64,000 bases of DNA from Eremothecium cymbalariae DBVPG#7215 (Eukaryota; Ascomycota; Saccharomycetes; Saccharomycetales; Saccharomycetaceae). The translations under genes and the position numbers were made by a program. Numbering within the stretch: position 1 is the stretch's first letter; every line of letters starts with the position of its first letter. Under the pieces are notes generated by a model, which was not told where the DNA came from, ran no database searches, and was given only the letters and a program-made list of their open reading frames with translations. Below, one piece after another: positions 50,779-62,691 of the stretch. The stretch is taken from NCBI RefSeq assembly GCF_000235365.1, contig NC_016450.1, forward strand, positions 434,001 through 498,000, read 5' to 3'.

Positions 50779-51380
50779 CTCATCTAGTGGCCCTCGACAT
50801 GCCGTTAGCATGATGAGATTTTTCTCCACCAAAAGCATCAGATATGATCTAATCATGTATATCACGCTTATCTTTATTATATTTCACTTAAAGAAACACC
50901 GTTGCTTATCTATATCACAAAAAAGTCAATTAACGAAACTGATAAATCTCATATGAACCAGCATTATGCCCTGTTTAATTTTATGCAGCTTGGCTTCCAA
51001 ATGTTTTCGTAAAAGATTCATAGGTTTCCCGTAGCAAAAAGATCGCCTATGTTTGTTAACTTCTGGCAACAAGAGCCAAAAGCTGCTTCACATAATCTTC
51101 TAAGTCTGTTGCCTCAAAAGTTTTTCAACCTTGGCATGCCTTACAACTATCGTGATGGTTCCCAGGTAACGTTTGCGTAGCTGTATTTAAAGCCTGTATA
51201 TACAGAGAGTATGTCATATACAGGTTACCCTCCCCTATGGTTGCGAGGTTCTGCGTTGAGGCCCACCCACCTAAGCTGGCATTGGAATTTGGCGGGTACA
51301 AAAAGTAGTCGTTAGAATTACTTACAGACTACTTCTCTAAGAGTCGAAGATACAAGGATCTAGATAAAAGCGATACCATT

Positions 51381-52091
51381 ATGTCACTAGCAGAATTTGA
51401 TGAGTTGAGATGGGATCATTCTTGTGATCGACTAGATGTGCCATCGAACTATTTGAAACGCAAAGCGAGGAAAACGCCTTCTGGGCTTGAAGAACTTCGT
51501 AAATCTATGGTTTCGGCAACGATATATGTCGGTAATCTTTCTTTCTATACATCTGAAGAACAGCTATATGAACTCTTTAACAAGTGCGGAACTATTGAGA
51601 GGATTATTATGGGTTTGGATCGTTTTAAGTTTACTCCATGTGGGTTTTGCTTCATAATTTATCAAACTCCTCAGGAGGCGCTAGCTGCGCTGAAGTACTT
51701 ATCGAAGACCAAGCTAGACGACCGAGAGATTACTATTGATTTGGATCCCGGTTTTGAAGAAGGCCGTCAATTTGGCAGGGGTAAAAATGGAGGGCAAGTA
51801 AGTGATGAGTTGAGGTTTGAGTATGATGCTTCTAGAGGAGGGTTTTATGTTCCTTTGGAAAACAGGATTGGTACAGTGAATAACTTTGGAGCAAGGCGTA
51901 TTCGTGAACCAAATAAGGGACACTATCATCATGTTCATCACCATCACCACCATCACCACCATCAACACCATCAACAGCACCAGCAGCATCAACAACAACA
52001 CCAAACAGCAGCGGTAGCGGTAGCCGTGCCAGCTAAGGTGAATCCAATGGAAGTAGAGGAAGAGTTAGATAGTTATATTCCAGGTCAATGA
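51381..52091 (+). CDS. CBC2: Cbc2, small subunit of the nuclear cap-binding complex
   Basis: CBP20 homolog that, with Sto1 (CBP80), binds the m7G cap of nuclear RNA. The RRM covers about residues 46-124 ([27 protein letters not shown] is RNP1). The cap-binding tail [20 protein letters not shown] is intact. The C-terminus carries an unusual His/Gln tract (51935-52005) and an AV repeat before the acidic end. The start is the ATG at 51381 and the length is 236 residues. Counterpart of YPL178W, between PPQ1 and CUP9. Confidence 0.97.
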   Translation: MSLAEFDELRWDHSCDRLDVPSNYLKRKARKTPSGLEELRKSMVSATIYVGNLSFYTSEEQLYELFNKCGTIERIIMGLDRFKFTPCGFCFIIYQTPQEALAALKYLSKTKLDDREITIDLDPGFEEGRQFGRGKNGGQVSDELRFEYDASRGGFYVPLENRIGTVNNFGARRIREPNKGHYHHVHHHHHHHHHQHHQQHQQHQQQHQTAAVAVAVPAKVNPMEVEEELDSYIPGQ

Positions 52092-52468
52092 TTGTGATAA
52101 GGGTATTTTGTTTGTTCCAACCGTCAAAGTTATTTTTCATTTTAAGGGAGGTATGCATTATTAAGTAGCTAAATAGATTACCATCAAATAAGTCTTAAAT
52201 CTTATTATTTCATTTTCATTTTTATTTTTATTTCTCATGTTCAGTTTTTGTTTCTTTGTTTCTCTCTCTTAAATATATCTAATGTTGCTACTATGAGTAT
52301 TATTAGTATTACATTACAACGCAAATATGGTTTTCTAGATATGTATAATAATGATCAGTAAGTCTTATAAATACATTGCACATGAAAGGAGAACACAGTA
52401 CATATAATATTGATTAAGTAAATAATCAATTGTGGGGAGACATTTCAAGCGGAATGCAGGCGGAATAT
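52092..52468. other. Convergent CBC2/homeobox 3' region
   Basis: 377 AT-rich bases between convergent stops. Nothing else seen. Confidence 0.6.
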
Positions 52469-53518
52469 TTAAACGTTTGTACCAGACAAGTTCTTCAATT
52501 CTTCCAATCTATCTATCAATTTTTTCCTTCTCGTTAGCGGCACAATATTAAACCGCTTGTCTAATTCACTATCAGAACGAGCTTCTTCGATAGCCCCTCT
52601 AGGCGGTTCAGCGTGGGACTGTGATGTTATGTTTCCACTATAACTCTTGGATAGCTTATAATAGTTTTGGAAAATCTTACGCCGTCTAACGTTGATAAAC
52701 CAATTGGATAATTGAACCGGATTTAAACCAGTTTGTTTAAGCAGCTCTTTTTTTTCTTGAGGGGAAGGATAAGGATTGTCGTAATGGTCCCGGAGCCACT
52801 CATTAAGGATATCTACCGTCTCTTTGGGCAAGTTGGAACGTCGATGTTGTTTCTTAGTATGTTCTACCGACTTCAAGGCCTTGTGGGGTACTTTTGGTAT
52901 AGCGGTGCCTGCTTGTGAAGCTGAAATAGGCTCCATTTGCACGGTAGTCGCCGTCGTTGTAGATGGTGCCATGATCTGTTTAGGCACATAGTCTCGATGG
53001 GGTTCTAATGTGTAATGTATCTCACAAGACTGGGGACCAAACACAGGACTAGTCTGCGCGACCCCGCCAATTCCGAAAGGTAAAGGTGTTACTGCTGTTG
53101 TCTGGTAGACTTGATGATAATAAATTGGCGCATGTCCCTCACTGCTATCGGCAAACGCTGAGGATGGAGCCGATGATGACGATGCGGTAGAAGTCGCCTC
53201 TGCATTTGTCTTTGGTGTAACAGCGTAATATGGCGTTTGGAAATGCGAGATGCTGTGGTGTCGTGGTAGAGGTTGTGGACATGAACGAATCTGTGGAAGT
53301 GAAGGAGATCTAACCCTGCCTGAATAAAATATCGGCGTTTGAGGTGGTGCCAAGTTGAATTCGGATATAGCAGAGATCGAAGAACCACGTGTTGGTGAAT
53401 GTGAAATTGGGGGTGATACCGAAGGGTATGATTTGTGGCGGTATTGGTCTGTCTCCACTATATCAACGATATTTAAAATATGATGGATCGATGGTAGTTT
53501 CACAGGTGGGTTAGGCAT
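52469..53518 (-). CDS. TOS8: TALE homeodomain factor (TOS8/CUP9 ancestor type)
   Basis: A 349-residue protein with a three-residue-loop homeodomain at about 230-290: LPKETVDILNEWLRDHYDNP, then YPSPQEKKELLKQTGL, then LSNWFINVRRRK. S. cerevisiae has two such proteins, Tos8 (YGL096W) and Cup9 (YPL177C), the latter a repressor of the peptide transporter PTR2 and of copper-related genes. Synteny with CBC2 on one side and SRM1 farther on shows this is the single pre-duplication gene, so either symbol is approximate. The rest is Ser/Pro/His-rich. The start is the ATG at 53518. Confidence 0.92.
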   Translation of the reverse strand: MPNPPVKLPSIHHILNIVDIVETDQYRHKSYPSVSPPISHSPTRGSSISAISEFNLAPPQTPIFYSGRVRSPSLPQIRSCPQPLPRHHSISHFQTPYYAVTPKTNAEATSTASSSSAPSSAFADSSEGHAPIYYHQVYQTTAVTPLPFGIGGVAQTSPVFGPQSCEIHYTLEPHRDYVPKQIMAPSTTTATTVQMEPISASQAGTAIPKVPHKALKSVEHTKKQHRRSNLPKETVDILNEWLRDHYDNPYPSPQEKKELLKQTGLNPVQLSNWFINVRRRKIFQNYYKLSKSYSGNITSQSHAEPPRGAIEEARSDSELDKRFNIVPLTRRKKLIDRLEELKNLSGTNV

Positions 53519-56500
53519 ACTGACTTTTTAGAACAATAGGTGTGCAAAAAGCGAAGATCGCTGCTTGAAAAAGGCGTTCCTTCGAAGAATAGAACAATAG
53601 TAACTGTTGGCTTATTGTTCCCTGAGTTTTTTTTTTTAAAAAAAAAACTGCCAATAACGTGGATGTACAACACGCCTATTTTCGTCGTTTTCTAGTGCTA
53701 GCAGCAGGCGTAATGTCCCCCAAAATGCTTCTTTTGTGGTTAGTTTGAGTCTAACGTGCGTGTGAAGTAGTAGGAGGAGGGGGGCTTAGTCCAAAAAATT
53801 AGATCAAGGATGACAGTATTGGCAAGTAAGAGAGCTTTTCCTGACAACAAAAGGAAGAAAGAGCGATAAAAGCAAAAAGGTTTATATAATCTCTCGAAAA
53901 TAAAAAATCCAAATTTAAAAGCCAAGTAGATAGTTGGAACTAGAATGGATTAAAAAAAAATTGGTGCAAGGAGGGATAGACAGACGTAGCTTGTATTACG
54001 TTTGCAGCAAATAAATTTACTATGCATCAAAAAAAGAAAACAGACGTTATTTTATTTGCAAGCGAAGGACAACAAGATCTTTTTGGAATTTATATTATCG
54101 GAAACCAGAGTTAAAATAGTTGCATGATACTCAAGTCTACTATTCTCTCTGTACGTGAATAGGCGGCAACCTGAACAAACAAAGGAAGCGCATATGAATG
54201 TCGGCTCCACAAAGCTCCGTTCTAGCTTTTTTTTCCTAGTTCTGTTCTCCTTTGAAGCCTTTTAAAATGAAGATCCGCTTCCATGTTTTGGCATTTCATC
54301 CTCAAATGTGTCATGTAACTCTGAGAGTCCTGCACTACCTATGTATCCAACCTCTCAATTGCAGTCCTAGCACATTGGCGAAAACTTGACCTTTACCAAA
54401 GATGCTCTTAACCGTAAATAGACCGTTGTGCACAATCCTGTATATGAGCATACATTAGGAAAATATGATACTATGAACTTTCAACAAATCTGGCTCCACG
54501 GAGACCAAAATAGGATGGAAACTGAAAGCATCTAAGCGGTAAGTTTTTTACCTACCCTGTGCCGTTGGCATCAAAAAAAAGCCGTTAACGATTTCCATTT
54601 ACCTTCATACCGCTACTCATGGCTCATGGATTTGGTTTCCTGTATGAGTCGAGTGAGAACCTTAGCGGCCCATAGTGTGTGACACCTAAGACTTTCTCTG
54701 ACTGCATTATTCATCCCCAACTATCTAGCAACCGCGTTCGTTTCCTATATTTTTCCTTTTATTTCGTTCGACTAAAATACAAATCCGCTTTTATGTACAT
54801 GACCATGCATGCGTGTCTATTGGGTCCGTGCATAAGGGTGTATGTGCGTCTTGTGTGGTTTTTCGTGTGTAGGCCTGTGCGTCCAGATGTGCGTGCGTGC
54901 GTAAATGTCTAATGCTCTCCCTCTCTCTCCCTCTCTCCCTCCCTTCCTCTCTCTGTATCCCTCTTCCTTTGCGTGAGTATCTGAGTTAAGCGTCTAATTC
55001 CTTTACTCTTGATCCCTCTTTCCGTCTCTCTTCGAACTATGCTAATAAACGTCCCATGCGGCCAGCCCGTCCCGTTGTGCCTACGCTAGAAACATCAACT
55101 TGCCTGTGGTAATGTTTGTGGCATTCATATCCACGTTTCGAAGCGGGAGAATGGCCCACCCAAGTCAATGGTAGAAGACATGGTTGCGCTAGTAAATGAT
55201 GAGGTCGGCAACTACAACCATCGAATTCGGCTGCTCCTCCTCCCTATCAATGCGACGTGAAACCCATGTAGTACGAGGACATGGAAAGTTTTTACCTTTA
55301 CAAAAAGGCTGCCTTTTTACTGCTTACAGAATTCCCATAGACACAAACATTAAGCAACAATGATTAAACATTGGGAGATGGGTAGATGAGAGAGGAGGAT
55401 GGGAGGATGCTGTGGGGGGGGCGTGAAAAACCCTTTTTTCAAAAGCTGCATTTCACCTAAATAAAGAAACTGCCTTTCCATTAATTGATTGCCACATATG
55501 CTCTATATGCGGCTCATTATGCTTAAGTCCGTAAATACATACACACACAAATACACACACATTAACAACATACGTCTATATACGTATAATGCCTACCTAC
55601 TTGCAGCTTTACGCTTCCACTTTTTGCCTTCATATTTTATCATGCGCATCGTTGCCACGGCCAGACATTGTCGCCACCTCCTTTTGGTCAACCAATTGGA
55701 ACCTGATGCCCTATTGTATGTTTTACCGTGTCCCTGATTTCTCTCCCAAAGATATGCTGCCTTCTGTCCGTACATACGTACTCTATTACGCCCTCTTGTT
55801 TCAGCTCTTAACGATCAATTGTTCATTCGGAGCGAAGTGCACACATCATTAGTCTCGCGCGTTTTCTAGGTAATCCCAAAAAGAGAATAGGCGCCGCCTC
55901 CAATTAGGAAATAAACGACTGGAACCGTTTTTTCCTCGAGCGGCCATACAGCAGCAGCATGCTTACCTACACAAACCGGTCTATTATTCGAAAGAAGCAC
56001 AGTAAGGGGGAGGGGGGAGGGGGGAGGGGGGGCGGTGGGCAGGGGTTAGTATTTTTGTTACCCGAACTTGAGTTGTTTTGGTTTTGCTACGTTTTAGCAA
56101 CCAAGTAGATGCAGATGCCAAGTTAGAGATACACAGATAGAGGTAGCTAGATAAGAGCGTTTTGTATTGTTTTTCCTACAGGCATTGCAGGAGTTCAGGC
56201 GGTCGTGTTTTAGATATAGGTTCCTTCGATGACGTTTTTAACGGACTAGAAGAGGGTAAACTCAAACAGGGCTGGGTCAATGCAGGTAATGGCAGTTGCT
56301 GCAAGTGAGGGAGAGCCACTGGCGATTGTTGTGGGATTTGAGTATTAAAATAGCCAGACAGGCTGTTTTGTGTGCGGAAGGCTGGACCAGAAGGATTAGG
56401 GAGCAGTGGGAAGCTTGAAGGAATAAGTTATATTTTGCGGGAAATATTAGTCACGTGATGGATGGCCCTTGCAGATGATATGCAGCGTTAGCTGGTAACG

Positions 56501-56818
56501 GTTGGATGGGACACAAGCTACATTGATATACAAAGATAGAGGTGCTATGTGGCATATATATACGATTATGATGTGTTTATGTTGATTGTTTTTTCAGACT
56601 ATTTAAAAGAAGATTTGATGATGGAGAAGTGTTGTTTGTCGGGATGTCTTGGAGAGGGGGCAGGGATGATAAAGTGGGTATTGTTGTTTTCGACGTCTTT
56701 GACGTTACACAAAAATACGATGGCTATTAGCTGATCTTGTTTCTTGATTTAGTAAATATAATAATTTGCAGGTGTCAGAAAGCTAGCTTGGAGGTGTCAA
56801 GGAAATAAAAGTGGTTTA
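53519..56818. promoter_or_regulatory. 3.3-kb gene-free region
   Basis: It separates the divergent homeobox and SPO23-like genes. It contains a TC-rich tract (about 54915-54960), CA repeats (about 55540-55560), a G-quadruplex motif (56006-56039), a CACGTG box at 56453-56458, and an LSU-rRNA-like 18-mer (54522-54539). Short frames here are compositionally poor. Either long promoters or an unseen noncoding RNA could account for its size. Confidence 0.5.
56006..56039 (+). repeat. G-quadruplex-forming tract
   Basis: Runs of 5, 6, 6 and 7 G separated by single A, then CGGTGGG. Four or more G runs with one-base loops fit a strong parallel G4 motif. It lies about 780 bases upstream of the SPO23-like gene. 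Confidence 0.85.
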
Positions 56819-58429
56819 ATGAGCAATTTGTCTGGTTCTTCTTTGTCTCCCTTCTGGAATACTGGAGCTAAAGAACTGACAGGACGTAAACGTTTGGTGA
56901 GCAAATCATCAAAAATGGCATTAAGGAAGTCTATTTTCAGTGGTAATTCTAGGACCGAATGTTGTTATGGAGAATGTACACATTCTGGTGGGATCGATGC
57001 TAAATGCAAGGTGGTTCAGTTACGGAATCTTAAGTGTCATGGGACACTTATAAAACATAAAACCCCCGTTCCGCCTGTTATTGTTTTTAATAGCTTCAAT
57101 TTAGAATACAACCCTCTGGTTGATGTCCATGAATCAGCTAGTTTACGTATTCAGCTAGTGCTTCCACAAGATACGTGCTATTTACCTGGAATCTTTACAC
57201 AGGAGGAATCGATGGCGGCAACTACGTCATCCACCCGGTCATCTGTGGATGAAGAGACCTTACTGCAATCCAAGTCCGTATTTGGTGGGACCCTCTTTAT
57301 CACAGTTAAGGGACAGTCTGGTGTGCTGTTTCAGGATTTGAAAGTACAATTAAGTGGATATTCTTCAGAATATGTTTGTTTGACCCAATTTGGTGAGAAG
57401 GCTGTGCGTCTGCTAAAAGATCTTAGTGCTGAGCACTGTAGTCACTTGAAACCTATGATTAGAGACACAATTTATCTCGAAAACAAGCTAATGTTATTAT
57501 CCCCAGGCAATTATAGCTATCCATTCAATTTTGTTTTAGATCCTCTTAACTTTCATGCTTCCATTGGTACACACTTGGGTTCAACCCAATATAGAATGGA
57601 GTTTTTTTGTACTGTGATGAGACAAAAGGCACAATACGAAACAATATTCCTTTCCAAACCGTTTAATGTTAAGAAGACATTACCACCTGGTAATTTACTA
57701 AAGTACGATTGTGTGGAAAGTAGAGGAACTTGGCGGGACGGGCTCCTTGATTATGAAATATACTTGTCGACCAAATTAATTGAGTTTGATCAGCCGTTTC
57801 AATTCCACCTAAGTTTGCTGAGGGGAGATGAAAATAGGGTGGAAATTAATAATATAGAAATTATATTGGAACAAAATCTACTAATTCCTTGTATCAAACG
57901 AAAAGACTTGAACCAAACGCTATCTAAGTCAAAGTCCTACATGGCGACTAATATGTTTCTCTTGGACAAAAGAGTCGTAAACGGGAAGTATGGAGCACAA
58001 CACTTTTTCCAATTCCCTGATTTAGTCGTCTCATCGAACAAGCGAAGCATAGTTCTGAGTAAGTCCCTCTATCCTTATTATTGTGAAATGAGCGACACTT
58101 TTGGTTCGGAACGTTGCAAATTAAAAATTACACATATTTTAAAAGCACAAGTCAATCTAAGACTTCTAGAACCTAAATCGAGAATGACAAATATGCTTAT
58201 ATGCTTGAAATTGCCGGTATTATTGGTCGATCAAGATATGAGCAGTAGCTTACACCTTCCGCCATACCAAGAATTCAGTACTGCAATCATGAACAAAGAT
58301 ATATACAACCGGCTGTACTCTACGACCTACAACAGCACCGACGACGGAACAAGATTTGACAGCAGCTACCCCCCTTCATATGACACTATATTCGATACTA
58401 TAGGATCAACATCCAGTCCTAGTAGCTAG
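56819..58429 (+). CDS. SPO23: Alpha-arrestin-like protein, probably Spo23 family
   Basis: A 536-residue protein with arrestin N and C domains: beta-rich segments such as LFITVKGQSGVLFQDLKVQLSG-type strands, PGNYSYPFNFVLDP, and the C-domain region LDYEIYLSTKLIEFDQPF. The C-terminus has PPSY (PPxY), the motif by which alpha-arrestins bind the ubiquitin ligase Rsp5. The gene sits beside ARO4 and HIS7, as SPO23 (YBR250W) does in S. cerevisiae, but on the opposite relative strand. Spo23 is the least-studied yeast alpha-arrestin. The start is the ATG at 56819. The family call is good; the specific ortholog is inferred from position. Confidence 0.72.
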   Translation: MSNLSGSSLSPFWNTGAKELTGRKRLVSKSSKMALRKSIFSGNSRTECCYGECTHSGGIDAKCKVVQLRNLKCHGTLIKHKTPVPPVIVFNSFNLEYNPLVDVHESASLRIQLVLPQDTCYLPGIFTQEESMAATTSSTRSSVDEETLLQSKSVFGGTLFITVKGQSGVLFQDLKVQLSGYSSEYVCLTQFGEKAVRLLKDLSAEHCSHLKPMIRDTIYLENKLMLLSPGNYSYPFNFVLDPLNFHASIGTHLGSTQYRMEFFCTVMRQKAQYETIFLSKPFNVKKTLPPGNLLKYDCVESRGTWRDGLLDYEIYLSTKLIEFDQPFQFHLSLLRGDENRVEINNIEIILEQNLLIPCIKRKDLNQTLSKSKSYMATNMFLLDKRVVNGKYGAQHFFQFPDLVVSSNKRSIVLSKSLYPYYCEMSDTFGSERCKLKITHILKAQVNLRLLEPKSRMTNMLICLKLPVLLVDQDMSSSLHLPPYQEFSTAIMNKDIYNRLYSTTYNSTDDGTRFDSSYPPSYDTIFDTIGSTSSPSS

Positions 58430-60346
<1,917 letters not shown>

Positions 60347-60815
60347 TTCGTTATTATGATTTTATTTTTATTTTCATTTTTATTGTTTTTAATTATTTTA
60401 GTATTGTCACTATTTTTACTAATTTGATTATGTATAATCTACACTTCAAATCTACCCCCACAATGTAACATATGCCGTACGTTTTTCATCTATGTTACTT
60501 TTCAAATCCCAGGACTTGGATTTTCACTCTGAATCCTCTCTAGCCTTCTCTGTAAGTATCGCTAATTGGCTTTAATATTCTTAGCGCATCTCTTATTTTT
60601 AAGTCATCGCTGAGTCATTTCCTTCTTGGGCAATTGAAATTCTTGAAAAATTCTCTTAATTGGATATGGAGCTTATTAATTAACTGTTAATATTTACTCG
60701 AAGTTCCGAAAAACGGTGGATAATTTGAGCGTATTTAGACTTGTTGCTTTGTTGAGAGTGTTCTGGGGAAATAATATAGCTGATCAAAAACCTAATTCTA
60801 CTAAATATAGTTATT
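60347..60815. promoter_or_regulatory. HIS7 promoter region
   Basis: 469 bases between ARO4 and HIS7 on the same strand. It holds a perfect TGAGTCA Gcn4 site at 60611-60617, about 200 bases before HIS7. The rest is AT-rich. Confidence 0.55.
60611..60617. promoter_or_regulatory. Gcn4 site upstream of HIS7
   Basis: TGAGTCA, a perfect match to the Gcn4 consensus TGASTCA. HIS7 is Gcn4-regulated in S. cerevisiae, and Bas1 uses an overlapping motif there. Confidence 0.6.
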
Positions 60816-62465
60816 ATGGGAACGGTGCACGTTATCGACCTGAGAAGTGGCAATCTACAATCAATATCGAATGCGATTGAACACCTAGGTTATAAAGTTA
60901 GAATTGTGACCAGTGCACAAGATGCCGAGTTGGAAAGGGCCGAGAAGTTAATCCTTCCAGGTGTTGGTAATTTTGGTCATTTTATTGACAATATGAACAA
61001 ATATGGGTTTTTGGAGCCTATAAAAGATTATATTACGTCGGGCAGGCTAATCATGGGCATATGTGTTGGGTTGCAGGCGTTGTTTAGTTCTTCTGAGGAA
61101 TCTGCAGGGTGCAGAGGGTTGGATTTGATTGATATCAGGTTGTGTAAATTTAAAAGGAGCAAAAAGCCTGTTCCTCAGATTGGATGGAACAGTGTAAATG
61201 CGGATGATGATTTGTTCTTTGGGCTGGATCCTTTGCAAAGGTATTACTTTGTTCATTCTTATGCTGCTATTTTGAAGTCGAATGAGGAGCGGGAGTATTT
61301 GCGTAAGCAGGGTTGGAAGTTTGCAACCGCTAGTTATGGTGAGGAGGAATTTGTTGCGGCTGTGTATAAGGGCAATGTGTTTGCTACGCAGTTTCATCCT
61401 GAAAAGTCTGGTACAGCTGGTCTTGAGATCATTAGAAACTTCCTAAGACAACAGCATCCTATTGCGAAGCATTCGGAGGAGGATGCGGTGAAAATATCGA
61501 ATGATCATTCAAATTATGGCCTGAGCAGAAGAATTATTGCTTGTCTAGATGTTCGTACTAATGATGATGGTGATTTGGTGGTAACCAAAGGTGATCAATA
61601 TGATGTACGTGAGAAATCTGTGACAGGCAATGTGAGAAACTTGGGAAAGCCCGTAGAATTAGCACAAAGATATTATGAACAAGGTGCGGACGAAGTTACT
61701 TTCCTGAATATTACAAGTTATAGAAACTGTCCTTTAAGGGACTCTCCCATGTTAGAGGTATTGAGGTTGGCTGCAAAGACGGTTTTCGTTCCTCTTACTG
61801 TCGGTGGTGGTATTAAGGATGTCTTAGATGTTGATGGGACTGCAGTTAGCGCGCTAGATGTTGCGGCACTCTATTTCAGATCTGGTGCAGACAAAGTCTC
61901 TATTGGCACTGATGCGGTTTATGCTGCTGAGAAGTATTATGCATTAGGGGGTAATGGAGATGAAACGTCGCCCATTGAAACAATTTCTAAGGCATATGGT
62001 GTACAAGCTGTTGTCATATCAGTTGATCCTAGAAAGATTTACATAAATGGCCCAGCAGATACAAATAATAAAGCAATGAAGACCAGATTTCCTAATGATA
62101 AGGGACAAACGTGGTGTTGGTACCAGTGCACCATCAAAGGCGGTAGAGAAGCCCGTGATATTGGCGTTTGGGAACTCACTAGAGCCTGCGAGGCCCTTGG
62201 TGCAGGTGAAATACTGCTGAACAGTATCGATAAAGATGGAACTAATTCTGGATATGATTTGGAGTTAATTGAACATGTTAAGCAGGCGGTTAGTATTCCA
62301 GTAATAGCATCTAGTGGTGCTGGCATCCCTGAACATTTCGAACAAGCATTCAAGAATACAGGTGTTGATGCCTGTCTAGGTGCTGGAATGTTTCATAGGG
62401 GGGCATATACGGTACATCAAGTGAAAGAATACTTGTCTAGCAAGGGTCTTAAGGTTAGAATCTGA
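60816..62465 (+). CDS. HIS7: His7, imidazole glycerol phosphate synthase (fused)
   Basis: Bifunctional enzyme of histidine synthesis. It makes IGP and AICAR from PRFAR with ammonia from glutamine. The N-terminal glutaminase has the nucleophile Cys83 (GICVGLQ) and the pair His194/Glu196 (QFHPEKSG). The C-terminal (beta-alpha)8 cyclase has Asp245 (ACLDVR) and Asp472 (SIDKDGT). All key residues are intact. The 549 residues compare with 552 in S. cerevisiae (YBR248C). The start is the ATG at 60816. Confidence 0.98.
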   Translation: MGTVHVIDLRSGNLQSISNAIEHLGYKVRIVTSAQDAELERAEKLILPGVGNFGHFIDNMNKYGFLEPIKDYITSGRLIMGICVGLQALFSSSEESAGCRGLDLIDIRLCKFKRSKKPVPQIGWNSVNADDDLFFGLDPLQRYYFVHSYAAILKSNEEREYLRKQGWKFATASYGEEEFVAAVYKGNVFATQFHPEKSGTAGLEIIRNFLRQQHPIAKHSEEDAVKISNDHSNYGLSRRIIACLDVRTNDDGDLVVTKGDQYDVREKSVTGNVRNLGKPVELAQRYYEQGADEVTFLNITSYRNCPLRDSPMLEVLRLAAKTVFVPLTVGGGIKDVLDVDGTAVSALDVAALYFRSGADKVSIGTDAVYAAEKYYALGGNGDETSPIETISKAYGVQAVVISVDPRKIYINGPADTNNKAMKTRFPNDKGQTWCWYQCTIKGGREARDIGVWELTRACEALGAGEILLNSIDKDGTNSGYDLELIEHVKQAVSIPVIASSGAGIPEHFEQAFKNTGVDACLGAGMFHRGAYTVHQVKEYLSSKGLKVRI

Positions 62466-62691
62466 CCTTTATAGCCGCTTGTTTTAAAAAGTTTTGTAAT
62501 TTAATTTTAAAAACCGATGTTAAACTATATGAATACACAAAGTTTTGAATGAACTACATACGGCATCCTCATTTTATAATAGTCTACGCCTAACTTTTCC
62601 TATTTATTATTGTTTTATTAAAGTTCACTGCTATGAGTTCACCCTGATCTTGGAATTAGGGGTTTCCCAACTATCTGTAATGCTTATATTT

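Larger units (their letters stand above)
49234..51380. other. Intergenic region with tRNA-Glu and local repeats
   Basis: 2.1 kb between PPQ1 and CBC2. It holds tRNA-Glu(CUC) at 50281-50352, an imperfect direct repeat at 50466-50510 and 50516-50555, a small hairpin at 50545-50565, and two CACGTGAC boxes at 50747 and 50771. No LTR ends or transposon frames found. Confidence 0.55.

Noticed and set aside
54679..55852. Several frames of 77-87 codons in the gene-free region
   Set aside because: Composition is poor, frames overlap, and none has a recognisable motif.
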